Assembly: GCF_019308285.1 (NCBI RefSeq)
Contig: NZ_WWEM01000006.1
Location: forward strand, 1-64,000
Source of the DNA: Flavobacterium quisquiliarum
GTDB taxonomy: Bacteria; Bacteroidota; Bacteroidia; Flavobacteriales; Flavobacteriaceae
Reading direction: 5' to 3'
DNA: 64,000 nt
Shown piece after piece: positions 15,350 to 23,952 of this stretch. The notes below the pieces were generated by a model. It was given only the letters and a program-made list of their open reading frames with translations, did no database searches and was not told the origin of the DNA. The first letter of the stretch is position 1. Each line of letters starts with the position of its first letter. Made by a program: the position numbers and the translations under genes.

Positions 15350-16573
15350 TCAATTAATTTGTCCAGTTGATCCAGTTTCTGATGACAGAAGTTCAAATAC
15401 TGAAGTAGGAGCGAGGCCTTGTTCGATTCTATGTGAAACGTACAAAATAGATACGTTTGTTTCTTGTTTAATGGTATTGATTAACTGAATTACTAAATCT
15501 ACGTTTTCATCATCTAAACCTTCTACAGGTTCGTCTAAGATTAATAAAGGCGGGTGTTTTAAAACGGCGCGAACAATTAATCCAACTCTTTGCTGACCGA
15601 TAGAAAGATCAATGAAACGTTTTTTACGCAAATGGGTCATTTCGATTACTTCCAGCCATTGCGCTACGATATTTTTTTGGTGTGTGGTTGGTTCTGTGTA
15701 AAGTCCGATTTGGTCGAAAAATCCTGAAAGAATCATTTGTTCCAACGTATGTCCTTTTTGAAACAAATCCATCATTGCAGTGGTGTAAATTCCGATTTGT
15801 TTTTTGATGTCCCAAACACTTTCTCCGGTTCCTTTTTTTCTTCCGAATAAGAATAAATTCTGTCCAAAACCTTTCGGATTATCTCCTGTGATTAAGGATA
15901 AAATAGTGCTTTTTCCAGAACCGTTGGGGCCAATTAACTGCCAGAATTCGCCTTGTTTTATCGTCCAGGAAATGTTGTCAAGAATCTTTCTTTCGTCATA
16001 GCTTACCGAAACATTTTCTAGTCTGATTAATTCATCGTCAGGAAAAGTATGGATTTCAGTTGCTTTTGGAATTGCCGTTGTATTTAATGTTTTGAAATGA
16101 TTTTCACTTTTTACAAACGGATGCAGTTCGAATGTGTTGTCTTTGATTTGAGCTTTATTGGGAACAAATTCCAATACATCAACGGTACGGTTTAAAAGCT
16201 GGATAATCGCAATATCATTGGTTAGATCTTTTAAAGAATCGGCTAGAATGACTCTTGAAGCCTGATCTAAATGATCAAAAGGATTATCGAAAATAATGAA
16301 ATCCGGTTTTTGATTGATACAGTATTTTAAAAACTCTTTTTTGCGTTCACCAGAGGAGAAAGTGCGAAGCTGTCTGTGTGATTCTGGAGAAGCTTCTACG
16401 CTGTCGTATTGAAATTCTTTTTCGATGAATTTTTCGATGACAATATCAGAGAACAGTATTCCTTTTTGAGTGTTAAAAACGGCTAATTCTCCAGTTGCTT
16501 CACCGTTTAATATGTTGTCTATTAGTTTTTTTTTATTTACCTGATTTGATAAAAGTATATCCCAGTGTTGCAT
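15350..16573 (-). CDS. ModF-like tandem ABC ATPase, first half degenerate
   Basis: A cytoplasmic protein of about 407 residues made of two ABC ATPase halves, like the ModF/PhrA group linked to molybdate uptake or photorepair. The second half is complete: GPNGSGKST, LSIGQQR, LLILDEPVEGLD and a SHR switch histidine. The first half has a signature (TFSSGERKK) and a Walker B-like FIIFDNPFDHLD but no Walker A. I chose the ATG at 16573: the frame is open to 16624, but those extra codons translate one arm of a dispersed hairpin. No permease gene is adjacent. Confidence 0.78.
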   Translation of the reverse strand: MQHWDILLSNQVNKKKLIDNILNGEATGELAVFNTQKGILFSDIVIEKFIEKEFQYDSVEASPESHRQLRTFSSGERKKEFLKYCINQKPDFIIFDNPFDHLDQASRVILADSLKDLTNDIAIIQLLNRTVDVLEFVPNKAQIKDNTFELHPFVKSENHFKTLNTTAIPKATEIHTFPDDELIRLENVSVSYDERKILDNISWTIKQGEFWQLIGPNGSGKSTILSLITGDNPKGFGQNLFLFGRKKGTGESVWDIKKQIGIYTTAMMDLFQKGHTLEQMILSGFFDQIGLYTEPTTHQKNIVAQWLEVIEMTHLRKKRFIDLSIGQQRVGLIVRAVLKHPPLLILDEPVEGLDDENVDLVIQLINTIKQETNVSILYVSHRIEQGLAPTSVFELLSSETGSTGQIN

Positions 16574-16599
16574 TGTATTCTTAAATTTTTGACTTTTTT

Positions 16600-16646
16600 G
16601 CCACAGATTAAAAGGATTAATCATTTGAATATTTTTAATCTGTGGC
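16600..16646. repeat. TTAGCCAC-type hairpin repeat, copy 1
   Basis: GCCACAGATTAAAA (16600-16613) pairs perfectly with TTTTAATCTGTGGC (16633-16646). It has the same plan as the larger hairpin at 18804-18855, with GCCAC...GTGGC ends and a T run to the left. Confidence 0.8.
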
Positions 16647-16657
16647 TAAATATTATT

Positions 16658-17509
16658 TTATTCTGCTTTTTTTGTTGCCATTTCGCGATCGTTTCTAGAC
16701 CATTCGCTCCATGATCCCACATATAACTTCGGAATGGGAAGTCCAGCGTAATCCATTGCTAATAAAGTGTGGCATGCTGTAACTCCTGATCCGCAATGTA
16801 CGATTATGTTTTCTTCTTTTTTATCTCCAATGACGGATTTGTATTTTTGAGCTAATTCTTCAGCAGATTTAAAGAATCCATTTTCATCTAAATTTTCAGT
16901 TAGCGGAATATTAACTGCGCCAGGAATATGTCCTGCAATTAAATCCAAAGGTTCTATGAGTCCGTCAAATCTGTTTTTGTCTCGAACATCAATCACAATA
17001 TTTTGATCGCTTTTTCGAGCTTTTTCAACTTCTTCAATATTGGCTAATGGTAATTTCCATTCCTGAATTGGATAGCTTGTTTCTTGAAAAGTTTCGATTC
17101 CAGAGCTGGTTGGAAAATTAATTTGAATTGCAGTTTGAAAACCACCATTTAAAACCTGAATTTTTTCGTGTCCAATTGCACGCATCATCCACCAAAATCT
17201 TGCAGCGAAATTAGAACCATTTTTATCATCGTAAACAATAATATGATCTGATGGCGAAATTCCTAATTTTGAAAGTGTTTCTGCAAATTGTTCTATAGTC
17301 GGCAATGGATGTCTGCCTCCATTTGCTGGATTTTCCGGAATAGAAGCCAAATCCTGATTTAGATCTACAAAACGAGCGTCTTTTAAATGCTCTTTTTGAT
17401 AAACTTCAAATGCATTTGAACCCGCTCTGGCATCAATTAAAATAATTTCAGAAAGAGTGAGCTGGCTTAATTCTTCAGCGGAAATTATTGGAGAAAGAGT
17501 AGTAGACAT
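16658..17509 (-). CDS. sulfurtransferase (rhodanese tandem, TST/MST type)
   Basis: A two-domain rhodanese of 283 residues that would move sulfur from thiosulfate or 3-mercaptopyruvate to an acceptor such as cyanide or thioredoxin. The active-site loop is CGSGVTA with the catalytic cysteine at about 239; CGSGVTA is the 3-mercaptopyruvate type. The N-terminal domain (DARAGSNAFEVYQKEHLKDARFVDL) is the inactive partner. The start at 17509 is two bases past the ThuA gene stop; a longer frame would overlap that gene. It is probably co-transcribed with ThuA. Confidence 0.88.
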   Translation of the reverse strand: MSTTLSPIISAEELSQLTLSEIILIDARAGSNAFEVYQKEHLKDARFVDLNQDLASIPENPANGGRHPLPTIEQFAETLSKLGISPSDHIIVYDDKNGSNFAARFWWMMRAIGHEKIQVLNGGFQTAIQINFPTSSGIETFQETSYPIQEWKLPLANIEEVEKARKSDQNIVIDVRDKNRFDGLIEPLDLIAGHIPGAVNIPLTENLDENGFFKSAEELAQKYKSVIGDKKEENIIVHCGSGVTACHTLLAMDYAGLPIPKLYVGSWSEWSRNDREMATKKAE

Positions 17510-17511
17510 TT

Positions 17512-18369
17512 TTATTGTTTTTTTGAATTGCCAAGCCAAAGTAATGCATTAAGGATCATTTGGCTTTGTGTTTTATTTTCAAACGTGTACGATAATGTTT
17601 TGTTGGTTCCACCTTCATAATCAATGTCGTTATGCCCCATGTTTATGTACAGCATTTTGTATTTTTTATTGGTCCATACAACAGGATAATAACCACTGTG
17701 CCAAATTTCATGTGCTTTTGGCCCAGTTCCTAACGGAAAACTAGATTCGTCGATAGCTAGTAAAATTTCAATGTCAGGATTTTTACTTAAGTCGTTAGAC
17801 CAGCGATACCATTCGTTTGGAGCTGAACTAAAAGTCTTAGGCAGATTTTTAGTAACAGGATGCTGATTTTCTACGCGTAAAACCGCCGAAGTAGGTCTCC
17901 AGGTATTACTGCCATATTCACCGGAGCCTAAAAAAGTATTGTGATACCAGTCCCAATCCTGATTATAACTCGAATTATTCAAAGCAAAAGCAGCAAAATG
18001 AAATCCGATAAAACCACCGCCATTTTCCATATATTTTTGAAATGCTTCTCGTTGCTCTTTTTTTTCAGGTCGTGTGTCCAGAAATAAAACAACCTTATAT
18101 TGTGCTAAAAATTTTGCGTTTAGATTATCCCAATTGCTGGTTGAATCGTATTGAAAATGATTTTCTTCAGCTAATTTCGGCAAGTATTTATTGGCTTCAT
18201 GAACAAAACTGATATGAGCTTGATCATTTTTAGCGGTATAAAAAGCAATGACTTTAAATTTTGGTTTTTCTTTTTTGTTTTGAGAAAATCCAAGGAAAGA
18301 AATGGCTAATGCAAAGATGAAAATACCTCTTCTAAAAGTGGTTTGGAGGTTTTGGTTAGAAATAATCAT
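17512..18369 (-). CDS. ThuA domain-containing secreted protein
   Basis: A 285-residue exported protein. After a signal segment (IFIFALAISFLGFSQ) comes a ThuA-like domain of glutamine-amidotransferase fold: FKVIAFYTAKNDQAHISFVHEANKYL, then GGGFIGFHFAAFA in the nucleophile-elbow position, and HNDIDYEGG near the end. In other bacteria ThuA-like proteins act in trehalose or other disaccharide use, often with glycosyl hydrolases. None is seen here, so the substrate is unknown. It heads a tight pair with the sulfurtransferase. Confidence 0.85.
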   Translation of the reverse strand: MIISNQNLQTTFRRGIFIFALAISFLGFSQNKKEKPKFKVIAFYTAKNDQAHISFVHEANKYLPKLAEENHFQYDSTSNWDNLNAKFLAQYKVVLFLDTRPEKKEQREAFQKYMENGGGFIGFHFAAFALNNSSYNQDWDWYHNTFLGSGEYGSNTWRPTSAVLRVENQHPVTKNLPKTFSSAPNEWYRWSNDLSKNPDIEILLAIDESSFPLGTGPKAHEIWHSGYYPVVWTNKKYKMLYINMGHNDIDYEGGTNKTLSYTFENKTQSQMILNALLWLGNSKKQ

Positions 18370-18385
18370 GAAATAAAATCAAAGA

Positions 18386-18775
18386 TTAGCTTGGAATTTT
18401 TTCGATCAAAATTTCATTTTCAGCTTTGTCAAAATAAGTGCAGGTCATTTCGACAATATCCACACGCCATTTTGCAATTCCACATTGTGCGCAATGATTA
18501 CAAAATGTCATATAATCAGTTTCGCCATGCTGATGTTTTACCAGATTTTCTATAAAAAGTTCTTTGTTTGGAAAATCGGCTACTTTTATTTCAGGGTATT
18601 TTTCTTCGGCTTCAGCGGTATAATTGTTTAATCCATAATATACAACGCTTCCATCATGAACGTAAGTATCATATCCTTTAACACCCAAAATAATCAAGTC
18701 CTGAATGTAATTTGGAAAATCTGCACCAGATTTTACTTTGGCATGTGCTTCTTTTATTTGGTCTATTGTAAACAT
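18386..18775 (-). CDS. DUF1398 family protein
   Basis: A 129-residue cytoplasmic protein of the DUF1398 family (E. coli YbcV type): FTIDQIKEAHAKVKSGADFPNYIQDL, GVKGYDTYVHDGSVVYYG and a C-terminal FCNHCAQCGIAKWRVDIVEMTCTYFD. The CNHCAQC group could bind a metal, which is inference. I chose the ATG at 18775 because the longer frame from 18811 begins inside the arm of a 21-base inverted repeat. The function is unknown. ThuA follows 16 bases downstream. Confidence 0.85.
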   Translation of the reverse strand: MFTIDQIKEAHAKVKSGADFPNYIQDLIILGVKGYDTYVHDGSVVYYGLNNYTAEAEEKYPEIKVADFPNKELFIENLVKHQHGETDYMTFCNHCAQCGIAKWRVDIVEMTCTYFDKAENEILIEKIPS

Positions 18776-18803
18776 ATTTATATAGTTTTTTAGGTTAGTT
18801 TTT

Positions 18804-18855
18804 TTAGCCACGAATTCACGAATTATTTTAATAAAATTCGTGAATTCGTGGCTAA
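18804..18855. repeat. TTAGCCAC-type hairpin repeat, copy 2, perfect 21-bp arms
   Basis: The arm at 18804-18824 starts TTAGCCACGAATTCACGAAT; its exact reverse complement fills 18835-18855 around a ten-base AT loop. It is followed on the minus strand by A residues, not T, so it does not look like a normal terminator for the hydrolase gene upstream. Confidence 0.9.
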
Positions 18856-18860
18856 TGAAA

Positions 18861-19850
18861 TTATTTCAAAAATACGATTAATGCTTTTATAAATGAATCA
18901 AAAGATTCAATATGTGGTAAATGTCCAGTGTTTGGAATTTCGACCAATTTTGAATTGGGAATTGCCTTTTGCGTTTTTTTACCTAATTCGGCATAATTTC
19001 CCATTGTTTTTTGAACTTCGGCAGCAACTAAAGGTTTTCCTAAAGCCGTTTTATCTCTTGTTCCAATAATCAAAAGTGTTGGACTTTTAATGTTTTTAAA
19101 TTCATATAAAACAGGCTGAGTAAAAATCATGTCGTAAAGAAGGGCGGAATTCCAAGCAACTTTATTATAATCGGGAGCAGTTGTCCAACCCGCGCCGAGT
19201 TCTGCCCATTTTTGATAATCGGCATTCCATTTACCATCGTAATAATTCGCCATTTGATACTTTTTAATACCCTCATAATTTTGTTTCAGTTCCGATTCAT
19301 ACCACCAGTCAACAGGTTGGTACGGCACAATTAATTTCCAGTCTTCTAAACCAATCGGGTTTTCTAAAACTAATTTTTCTGTCGTTTCAGGATATAATAA
19401 AGCAAAACGAGTTGCCAGCATTCCGCCCATAGAATGTCCTAAAATCGTTGTTTTTTGAATTCCTAAATGGTCTAAAAGTTTTTTGGTATTTTGAGCTAAT
19501 TGCTGAAAAGTATATTGAAAATGATCTGGTTTTGTTGATTTTCCAAAACCTATTTGATCCGGAACAATGACACGAAATCCTTCTTTTGTCAATGCTTTTA
19601 TAGTAGTTTCCCAATAAGCGCCGTTGAAGTTTTTTCCATGAAGCAGCACAATGTTTTTGTTATTGTAATTATCAGGTTTAATATCCATATAAGCCATCTT
19701 AAGTGCTTGACGCTGATTGTTTAATTCTAAAAAATGGACAGGAAAAGGATATTCGTAATTCGTTAGATTAATATCTAATTGTTTGATTTTCTGTTCTTGT
19801 GCCAAACAAAAAACAGGCAATAAAAGTATGAGGAGTTTTAAGTTTTTCAT
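18861..19850 (-). CDS. alpha/beta hydrolase, secreted
   Basis: A 329-residue exported hydrolase with signal MKNLKLLILLLPVFCLAQ. The nucleophile elbow is GHSMGG (about residue 140), the oxyanion region is LLHGKNFNGAYWE (about 87-99), and the likely catalytic acid and histidine lie in IGTRDKT and NTGHLPHIE. It probably cleaves a small ester or similar bond; the substrate is unknown. It is monocistronic with respect to upstream DNA, and a perfect hairpin lies five bases past the stop. Confidence 0.88.
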   Translation of the reverse strand: MKNLKLLILLLPVFCLAQEQKIKQLDINLTNYEYPFPVHFLELNNQRQALKMAYMDIKPDNYNNKNIVLLHGKNFNGAYWETTIKALTKEGFRVIVPDQIGFGKSTKPDHFQYTFQQLAQNTKKLLDHLGIQKTTILGHSMGGMLATRFALLYPETTEKLVLENPIGLEDWKLIVPYQPVDWWYESELKQNYEGIKKYQMANYYDGKWNADYQKWAELGAGWTTAPDYNKVAWNSALLYDMIFTQPVLYEFKNIKSPTLLIIGTRDKTALGKPLVAAEVQKTMGNYAELGKKTQKAIPNSKLVEIPNTGHLPHIESFDSFIKALIVFLK

Positions 19851-19954
19851 TTAAAAATGGTTTTTTATTAAGGAACATAAAATTACCGCTATGCATTTTT
19901 AAAACCAAAAAATACACTCTTAAAGTTATTACAAAAAAGCGATTGAGTTAACAA

Positions 19955-20797
19955 TTAAGCCATTACAGCAATTATGTTAAGGGCAATACAACCAAGATCT
20001 TTGTCACCGATAATTTCCACTTTTTCCAGCGCATCAACTGGCGACATTCCTTTCGAAAATAAAAGCCATGCATCTTGTGGATTAATTTTCACGGTTGAAG
20101 TAGGATTGTTTTCTAAAGAATCAATAAATTCCCAATTGTTTTCTTTTTTAATGATGTTCCATTGTCCGCCAATTTCTGTTGTTACAATTAGACTCACAAT
20201 TGTACCATTTGGAGCTTGTGTATTTCTATAAGTATGCGGTAAAGCCTGAATAAAAGTCTCTATAAACGGATTAAACAATTCTTTGGTCATCAAAGCGGGT
20301 TTTCCTACAGCATCTCTAATCTGCTGTTGATGGAGGAACTTTTCGGTATATTCTCTTGCAATATGAAACCAGTTTAACGAAGTTTCCTGTCCCGCCCAAG
20401 CCACTGAAAATATTGCATTTTCAAATGAGTTTAATGTTTGTAAATGATCCGAATATTCTTTTCCTGTGCTCTCCAGTAAATCAATTAGTACATTTGGGCT
20501 TAGTCTTTTTGTGGCATTCGTCCACGTCATATTCAGCTGATTTAGAAAATCGACCAAATCCTGATAAGAATTAATGTTTTCTGGATTTTCTCCAAAATAT
20601 CGATCTCTGGAAATAGACAATCCTCTTAAATTTCCGTCTAATAAATGGGATGCAATATCTTTAACTTTCCATTTTTTTGCTACGGTTTGGGCGTTCCATT
20701 CTTCTTCTGTTAATGATTTTAAAAGATCGATTAATAAAGTGTCCAGAATAGGGAAGAGATGTAAAGTCTGAATCGGAATTATTTCTGAAGATTTCAT
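19955..20797 (-). CDS. maleylpyruvate isomerase N-terminal (DinB-like) domain protein
   Basis: A 280-residue cytoplasmic protein. The N-terminal four-helix DinB/MDMPI domain (about 1-160) has HLFPILDTLLIDLLKSLTEEEWNAQTVAKKWKVKDIASHLLDGN and ends with REYTEKFLHQQQIRDAVGKP; the histidines (ASHLLDG, EKFLHQQQ) are the usual metal ligands. The last 90 residues are SCP2-like. Relatives are thiol-dependent isomerases or transferases (mycothiol, bacillithiol). The reaction here is unknown. It ends five bases after the start region shared with the downstream mscS-like gene arrangement, suggesting co-transcription behind MscS. Confidence 0.75.
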   Translation of the reverse strand: MKSSEIIPIQTLHLFPILDTLLIDLLKSLTEEEWNAQTVAKKWKVKDIASHLLDGNLRGLSISRDRYFGENPENINSYQDLVDFLNQLNMTWTNATKRLSPNVLIDLLESTGKEYSDHLQTLNSFENAIFSVAWAGQETSLNWFHIAREYTEKFLHQQQIRDAVGKPALMTKELFNPFIETFIQALPHTYRNTQAPNGTIVSLIVTTEIGGQWNIIKKENNWEFIDSLENNPTSTVKINPQDAWLLFSKGMSPVDALEKVEIIGDKDLGCIALNIIAVMA

Positions 20798-20802
20798 TTC
20801 AT

Positions 20803-21666
20803 TTATTTTTGATCAGGAATTTTGAAATCGCTGTTTTTTAGAGTCACCACACGCTGTGGATATGGAATATCAATATTATTTTCGTCAAATCTTTTTTTGA
20901 TGCTTTGCAGTAAATCACAATACATTACAAAGCCGTCTGTAGAATTTTTTGCCCAGGCCCATGCTTTTAGATTGACGCTCGAATCGGCTAAAGCGACTAC
21001 ACGAGCCACCACCAGAGGAGTTTTTTCTTTTTTAGCTTCTGCGGTTCTGGTGTCGATAAAAAGAGGATGTTTGGCGATTTCGTCTTTCATTATTTCCAAT
21101 GCTTTTTCCATATCAGAATCGTAGCCAATTCCAATTTCGATTATTTTACAGCATTTGGTATCATGCATATTGGTGTTTACGATAATCTGCGTACTAATTA
21201 CAGAGTTAGGGATTATGATTCGGTTGTTTTCGGCATCTTTCAGAACAACCTGTCTCAGATTTATATCTTCAACGGTTCCGACAAAATTGTTAATGGTAAT
21301 TTTATCATTGATTTTAAAAGGTTTGAAAATCACTAAAAAAATACCGCTTACAATATTGCTTAGTGCTTGTTGCGAAGCTAAACCTGCAACAAGAGAGATA
21401 ACGCCGGCACCCGCTAAAAAAGAATGTCCAATAATTTTAAATTCAGGAATTTGTATTAAAGCAAAGGCAAATCCCAGAATGTAAATTATCGTTATAATTA
21501 AATGTTTTAGGAACTTGAAACCGGTCGCATCATACTCTTTATTGGTTTCTTTTTTATATAAAAAATAACGAAGTACACGATCTGTAATTGCGCCAAGAAT
21601 GATTGTAATTATTGCAATTATTGCTATAAAAATACCTATTCTGAAATCTTTTATATAATCAATCAT
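20803..21666 (-). CDS. MscS-family mechanosensitive channel
   Basis: A small MscS-type channel of 287 residues in the inner membrane, opening under turgor stress. Three hydrophobic segments fill about residues 10-110, the third being the glycine/alanine-rich pore helix (AGAGVISLVAGLASQQALSNIVSGIFLVIF). The beta domain (FVGTVEDINLRQVVLKDAENNRIIIPNS) and the alpha/beta C-terminus follow. I chose the ATG at 21666 because the frame to 21702 adds only a charged stretch. It lies five bases upstream of the DinB-like gene on the same strand, so the two probably form an operon. Confidence 0.9.
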   Translation of the reverse strand: MIDYIKDFRIGIFIAIIAIITIILGAITDRVLRYFLYKKETNKEYDATGFKFLKHLIITIIYILGFAFALIQIPEFKIIGHSFLAGAGVISLVAGLASQQALSNIVSGIFLVIFKPFKINDKITINNFVGTVEDINLRQVVLKDAENNRIIIPNSVISTQIIVNTNMHDTKCCKIIEIGIGYDSDMEKALEIMKDEIAKHPLFIDTRTAEAKKEKTPLVVARVVALADSSVNLKAWAWAKNSTDGFVMYCDLLQSIKKRFDENNIDIPYPQRVVTLKNSDFKIPDQK

Positions 21667-21756
21667 AATTTCTGATTTTGAGAAAAAAAATCCAAAAAAC
21701 AAATGATCAAATATTGCTTTTTGGATTTTATAAAGTTAAGATAAAAATCTTTGTTT

Positions 21757-22194
21757 TTAGAGCCCTACGAAATCATCGCTTTTAGGGAAAATGCTCAATG
21801 CCTGAATCGCAATTTCAGGAGTTGGAGAAGCCAGTTTACGCAGTTTAGTGTCCATCCAGGCTCCGTCAACTGTAATAGTGGCACAAAGTGTATCATCTTC
21901 TCTTCTAAACTCGTGAATGATTGACCAGCGCGAAGCATCGGCTTTCATTTTGGATGTTTTGGTATGAATGAAGATCTTATCCGAAAGTTTTAATTCTTTT
22001 CTGAAAACACATTCTTCTCTAAATAAAACAGGCCCAAAACCTTGTGTCTGCATTACCTTTAAAGTTAGTCCTAATTCCTCAAGGATTTCGATACGATGCT
22101 GTGCACCAAAATCGTAATAAGCACTGTGACGAACGTGAAAATTTGGGTCAAGATCTGACCATCGAAAAGATATTTCTTTTGTAAATGAAGCCAT
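21757..22194 (-). CDS. thioesterase, 4HBT hotdog family
   Basis: A 145-residue single hotdog-fold protein. The motif RWSDLDPNFHVRHSAYYDFGAQHRIEIL matches the 4-hydroxybenzoyl-CoA thioesterase pattern (Asp followed by H and Y near the CoA-binding helix). It is likely to hydrolyse an acyl-CoA or acyl-ACP in the cytoplasm; chain specificity cannot be read. It appears monocistronic, with no metabolic neighbours that reveal a pathway. Confidence 0.82.
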   Translation of the reverse strand: MASFTKEISFRWSDLDPNFHVRHSAYYDFGAQHRIEILEELGLTLKVMQTQGFGPVLFREECVFRKELKLSDKIFIHTKTSKMKADASRWSIIHEFRREDDTLCATITVDGAWMDTKLRKLASPTPEIAIQALSIFPKSDDFVGL

Positions 22195-22261
22195 TTTGTA
22201 ATTGTAATTTTAATTTGAAACCGAAATTACGAATAAATATGTAAACTGGTCATAGTAAAAT

Positions 22262-22918
22262 TTAATAACCCCGATCAGAGTAAATATTGAATTTTTGAAA
22301 AGGAATTTCTCCAAAATCTTTAACCGTAGTGAGTTTATCAACATCTGCAACTAAAGCTTCTGCATTTGGAGAAGAATCTGAATTTAATACATAATTAATA
22401 TAATGATTTTTAAATAAGTACCAGTTTCTTTTTGTTTTATTATACTTGAAAGTGATAATTTGTTGCCAATGGTGCCCTCCCGCAATAGCATGTTCCATAG
22501 AAAAAAATCCATTTTTGATTGCGATTCCAACAAAAGGGTCGCCAAAAACACCAGCACAATCTATACAATAAGCGACATTTTCGTTTTTTGAAACTAATTT
22601 ATAGCTTTTATCTTCTTGTCCTAACAAAATTAAAAGAGGTCTTTTATCTGGTTTTTCCTCGTTCATGTTTGAAGTTGTGGTTTCTGTTTTTTTTCTTAAA
22701 ACCATAATGCAATCCTCAAATTTATCTAGATTCAGATTTCCTTTTTTCATGGCAATTACATTATAATCTTTCGGGACAAAACCTTTTAAATTCGGGTCAA
22801 TGTCTTTGATTGTTTTATTAAACGTTTCATGCTCTTTGATCGTTTTTGCTGATTTTTGCTGAGAATAAATCCAGTTCATTCCTAAAATAAGAAAAAAGAA
22901 AAAAGATGTTTTTTTCAT
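22262..22918 (-). CDS. secreted protein related to the lipoprotein at 25883
   Basis: A 218-residue exported protein with signal MKKTSFFFFLILGMNWIYSQ. It resembles the lipoprotein at 25883-26647 (RPLLILLGQEDKSYKL against RPMLILLQNTDKSYRL). The EF-hand-like loop DLNNDGLKD of that protein is NLNLDKFED here, so calcium binding is probably lost. Two cysteines (CIDC) lie in the middle. The function is unknown. The two paralogues are 3 kb apart with unrelated genes between. Confidence 0.72.
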   Translation of the reverse strand: MKKTSFFFFLILGMNWIYSQQKSAKTIKEHETFNKTIKDIDPNLKGFVPKDYNVIAMKKGNLNLDKFEDCIMVLRKKTETTTSNMNEEKPDKRPLLILLGQEDKSYKLVSKNENVAYCIDCAGVFGDPFVGIAIKNGFFSMEHAIAGGHHWQQIITFKYNKTKRNWYLFKNHYINYVLNSDSSPNAEALVADVDKLTTVKDFGEIPFQKFNIYSDRGY

Positions 22919-22992
22919 TGATATTAAAGTTTGATTAATTGAAAAATTAGCAAGAAATTTTATTAATATTTTTGAGCTTAATCTTAGAGGAA

Positions 22993-23454
22993 TTACAATT
23001 TCATTTTTGATAATTCAATCTCTAGTTTATCAAAATTCTCTTCATTCTTATCCACAACATAAGGTTTTAATTTTTGACATTCTTCCTCTGTTTCAAAAAG
23101 CATTTTAAAAACCAATTTTGTCTCATTTTCAGAAATAGCTTCAAATGTTGTCAGGATTTGAAAAAGCGGTTTTGAGTGACGTTTCCAGGCAATAAGATTC
23201 GGTTTTTCTATTTTGATGAATTCAACATCATTTTCATAATTTCCTTTTTCGGGACCATGCATCGTAAATGTCCATTTTCCGCCTTCGCGAAAGTCAAATT
23301 CATGAAAAGTATTCGTAAAACCATTTGGTCCCCACCAGTTTTTCAAATGTTCGGGCTCGCTCCAAGCTTTAAAAACTAGTTCTTGCGGGAAACTAAAAAC
23401 TCGTGTGCTTACAATTTCAGATTCTGCTGTGGTTTTGATAATTTTTGAATCCAT
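22993..23454 (-). CDS. SRPBCC / AHSA1-like protein
   Basis: A 153-residue cytoplasmic protein of the AHSA1/CalC type. The signature VFSFPQELVFKAWSEPEHLKNWWGPNGFT is the standard opening, followed by DFREGGKWTFTMHGPEKG and a C-terminal helix. Such proteins bind hydrophobic ligands or act in stress responses; the ligand is unknown. It starts six bases past the NTF2-like lipoprotein gene stop, so they are likely co-transcribed. Confidence 0.87.
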   Translation of the reverse strand: MDSKIIKTTAESEIVSTRVFSFPQELVFKAWSEPEHLKNWWGPNGFTNTFHEFDFREGGKWTFTMHGPEKGNYENDVEFIKIEKPNLIAWKRHSKPLFQILTTFEAISENETKLVFKMLFETEEECQKLKPYVVDKNEENFDKLEIELSKMKL

Positions 23455-23460
23455 TGTTTT

Positions 23461-23925
23461 TTATTCCTGAGGTTCTTCAAAGTTGTCGTAATAGGTAAAG
23501 TCTTTAGTGATTTTTCCGTTTTCAATTGTAAAAATGGTACAGATCGGCAGTTCAAATTTAGAGTTATCAGGTGCGGTTCCAGTTGAGACAAACTCTACAA
23601 TAATATGTTTTTCGCCTGAAGGATAAATTTGCAGGATTTTATCGTGAACATCTGGAAACATATCGCTCAATTCGGTATATTTTGTGATGATTTGCTGATG
23701 CGATTGTTTTACAATTCCGTTTCCTAGAGATGGGTCTTTAAAATCGGCATTTTCAACATACATTTCGGCCATTTCTTTCCATTTATGCTGATTAAAAAGT
23801 TCGAAATATTCTTTTACTAGTTTTTCATTTTCGGATGAAGATACTGGAGTCATTTTTTCAGATTTTACATTATTACAGGAGGAAAAGGAGATGAAAATAA
23901 TAAGAACGATTAAAATGTTTTTCAT
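23461..23925 (-). CDS. SnoaL/NTF2-like lipoprotein
   Basis: A 154-residue lipoprotein (MKNILIVLIIFISFSSC, lipid cysteine at about 17) whose mature part is a SnoaL-like fold: ENEKLVKEYFELFNQHKWKEMAEMYVENADFKDPS, then IVEFVSTGTAPDNSKFELPICTIFTIENGKITKDFTYYD. SnoaL folds may be enzymatic or simply bind ligands. Being exported and paired with an AHSA1-like gene, it could serve a shared ligand, which is speculation. It follows the antiporter gene by 27 bases on the same strand. Confidence 0.82.
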   Translation of the reverse strand: MKNILIVLIIFISFSSCNNVKSEKMTPVSSSENEKLVKEYFELFNQHKWKEMAEMYVENADFKDPSLGNGIVKQSHQQIITKYTELSDMFPDVHDKILQIYPSGEKHIIVEFVSTGTAPDNSKFELPICTIFTIENGKITKDFTYYDNFEEPQE

Positions 23926-23952
23926 ATTGGTTATTTTTAGAATAATAAAAAA

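Noticed and set aside
15804..16001. Plus-strand open frame inside the ModF-like gene
   Set aside because: It covers the P-loop region of the real gene in antisense and has no features of its own.
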